From Collybiopsis luxurians FD-317 M1 (lineage: Eukaryota; Basidiomycota; Agaricomycetes; Agaricales; Omphalotaceae): DNA of 18,050 nucleotides. Below, in pieces: positions 17,591 through 18,050 of this stretch. The position numbers were made by a program, and so were the translations under genes. The notes beneath the pieces were generated by a model, which was not told the DNA's origin, made no database searches, and worked only from the letters and a program-made list of their open reading frames with translations. Position 1 is the stretch's first letter. Every line of letters starts with the position of its first letter. The stretch spans positions 2,241 to 20,290 of the forward strand of contig KN834909.1 of the NCBI GenBank assembly GCA_000827265.1. Reading direction: 5' to 3'.

Positions 17591-18050
17591 TTTACCTTTG
17601 CTAGTCATAAACATTAATTACCTCCAAGATTTTTCCAGTCTCTGTTTTAATGGCAAAAATGAGTTTCATCTAATCAGTCTCCATAAGCCCTATTATTTTA
17701 TTCAATACTGAACTAAATTTACCTGGCATTCCTGATATGCATTCTGAATCTCCTTCCTAAAAGTTTCAATCCTATCAGCTATCTGGTACTTTAGAACTAC
17801 CCTTTTAAGCTGGCCACACTGCATATTTTCCTTGACTGTCTTGTTGATTTCTTGAAGCTTGCTACAAGGCAGTGAGTAATCAGGGTCAGCACCTGAATAT
17901 GATTGTCTGACTTAGCCAAATCTTGGATAATTTTGCTTTCGGAATCATCTATGTCATCTTTGTTTAGGTGTTCACACATAAGCTTTGTGTGAAGAATTAG
18001 ATCTTCCGCAAGAGCTTGAAGGGTCTCTGTATTTCCAGATACTTGCTATG
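17591..18050 (-). pseudogene. Degenerate helix-rich coding fragment entering from the right edge
   Basis: On the minus strand, a stretch beginning just after a TAG at about 18046 encodes a Glu/Asp/Leu-rich helical segment (for example HLNKDDIDDSESKIIQDLAK). After a frame change near 17900 it continues with LQEINKTVKEN, VVLKYQIADRIETFRKEI and QNAYQECQ. A putative intron (GTAAATTTAG to GATTAG, about 17722-17669) then leads to MKLIFAIKTETGKILE. This looks like the alpha-helical bundle often found at the N-terminus of Agaricomycete NLR-like proteins, but that is recollection of a pattern, not a match. No nucleotide-binding or kinase domain is visible. The frame change and the missing continuation suggest a broken gene, perhaps truncated by the older element. 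Confidence 0.35.

Overview
The window looks like nuclear DNA of a filamentous fungus, most likely a basidiomycete. The evidence is two nested Ty3/gypsy LTR retroelements with fungal-type pol proteins, short introns of 48-65 nt with GTRAGT/GTATGT donors and YAG acceptors, and strong CpG decay. No rRNA, tRNA, CRISPR array or ordinary host gene was found. The genus cannot be named from this sequence.

The main object is one complete but decayed chromodomain Ty3/gypsy element on the + strand, 231-13947 (13.7 kb, very large). Its parts are a 5' LTR (231-926), a primer-binding site that matches the element's own predicted transcript start (928-939), a giant gag frame (955-5454), a -1 frameshift signal with a textbook H-type pseudoknot (5421-5484), pol (5427-9677: protease, RT, RNase H, integrase, chromodomain), a polypurine tract just after pol, a 3.3-kb cassette with two genes on the opposite strand (9923-13056), a second polypurine tract (13242-13252) and the 3' LTR (13253-13947). 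It is flanked by the 5-bp duplication ATCTG.

The antisense cassette is the least conventional part. Both genes have canonical introns on the minus strand and their own TATA-like boxes about 50 bp before the ATG. Their predicted products (283 and 568 aa) are coiled-coil-rich and match no family I recognise. Antisense introns would survive in the sense genomic RNA, so the cassette can be copied with the element without losing its introns.

The gag and pol frames together span about 2,900 codons. They hold 27 premature stops, all TGA, with no TAA or TAG, mostly where related proteins carry arginine. The two LTRs differ almost only at CpG versus TpG/CpA sites. Both point to CpG-directed deamination (CGA to TGA) after insertion.

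The big element sits inside an older minus-strand Ty3/gypsy element (about 17590 down to 13948, continuing at 230-1), within its integrase gene between the second catalytic Asp and the catalytic Glu. The older element has the same slippery heptamer at its gag-pol junction and is more decayed, with two RT catalytic Asp changed to Asn. It lacks the front of gag. Beyond 17590 is a degenerate, helix-rich coding fragment on the minus strand.
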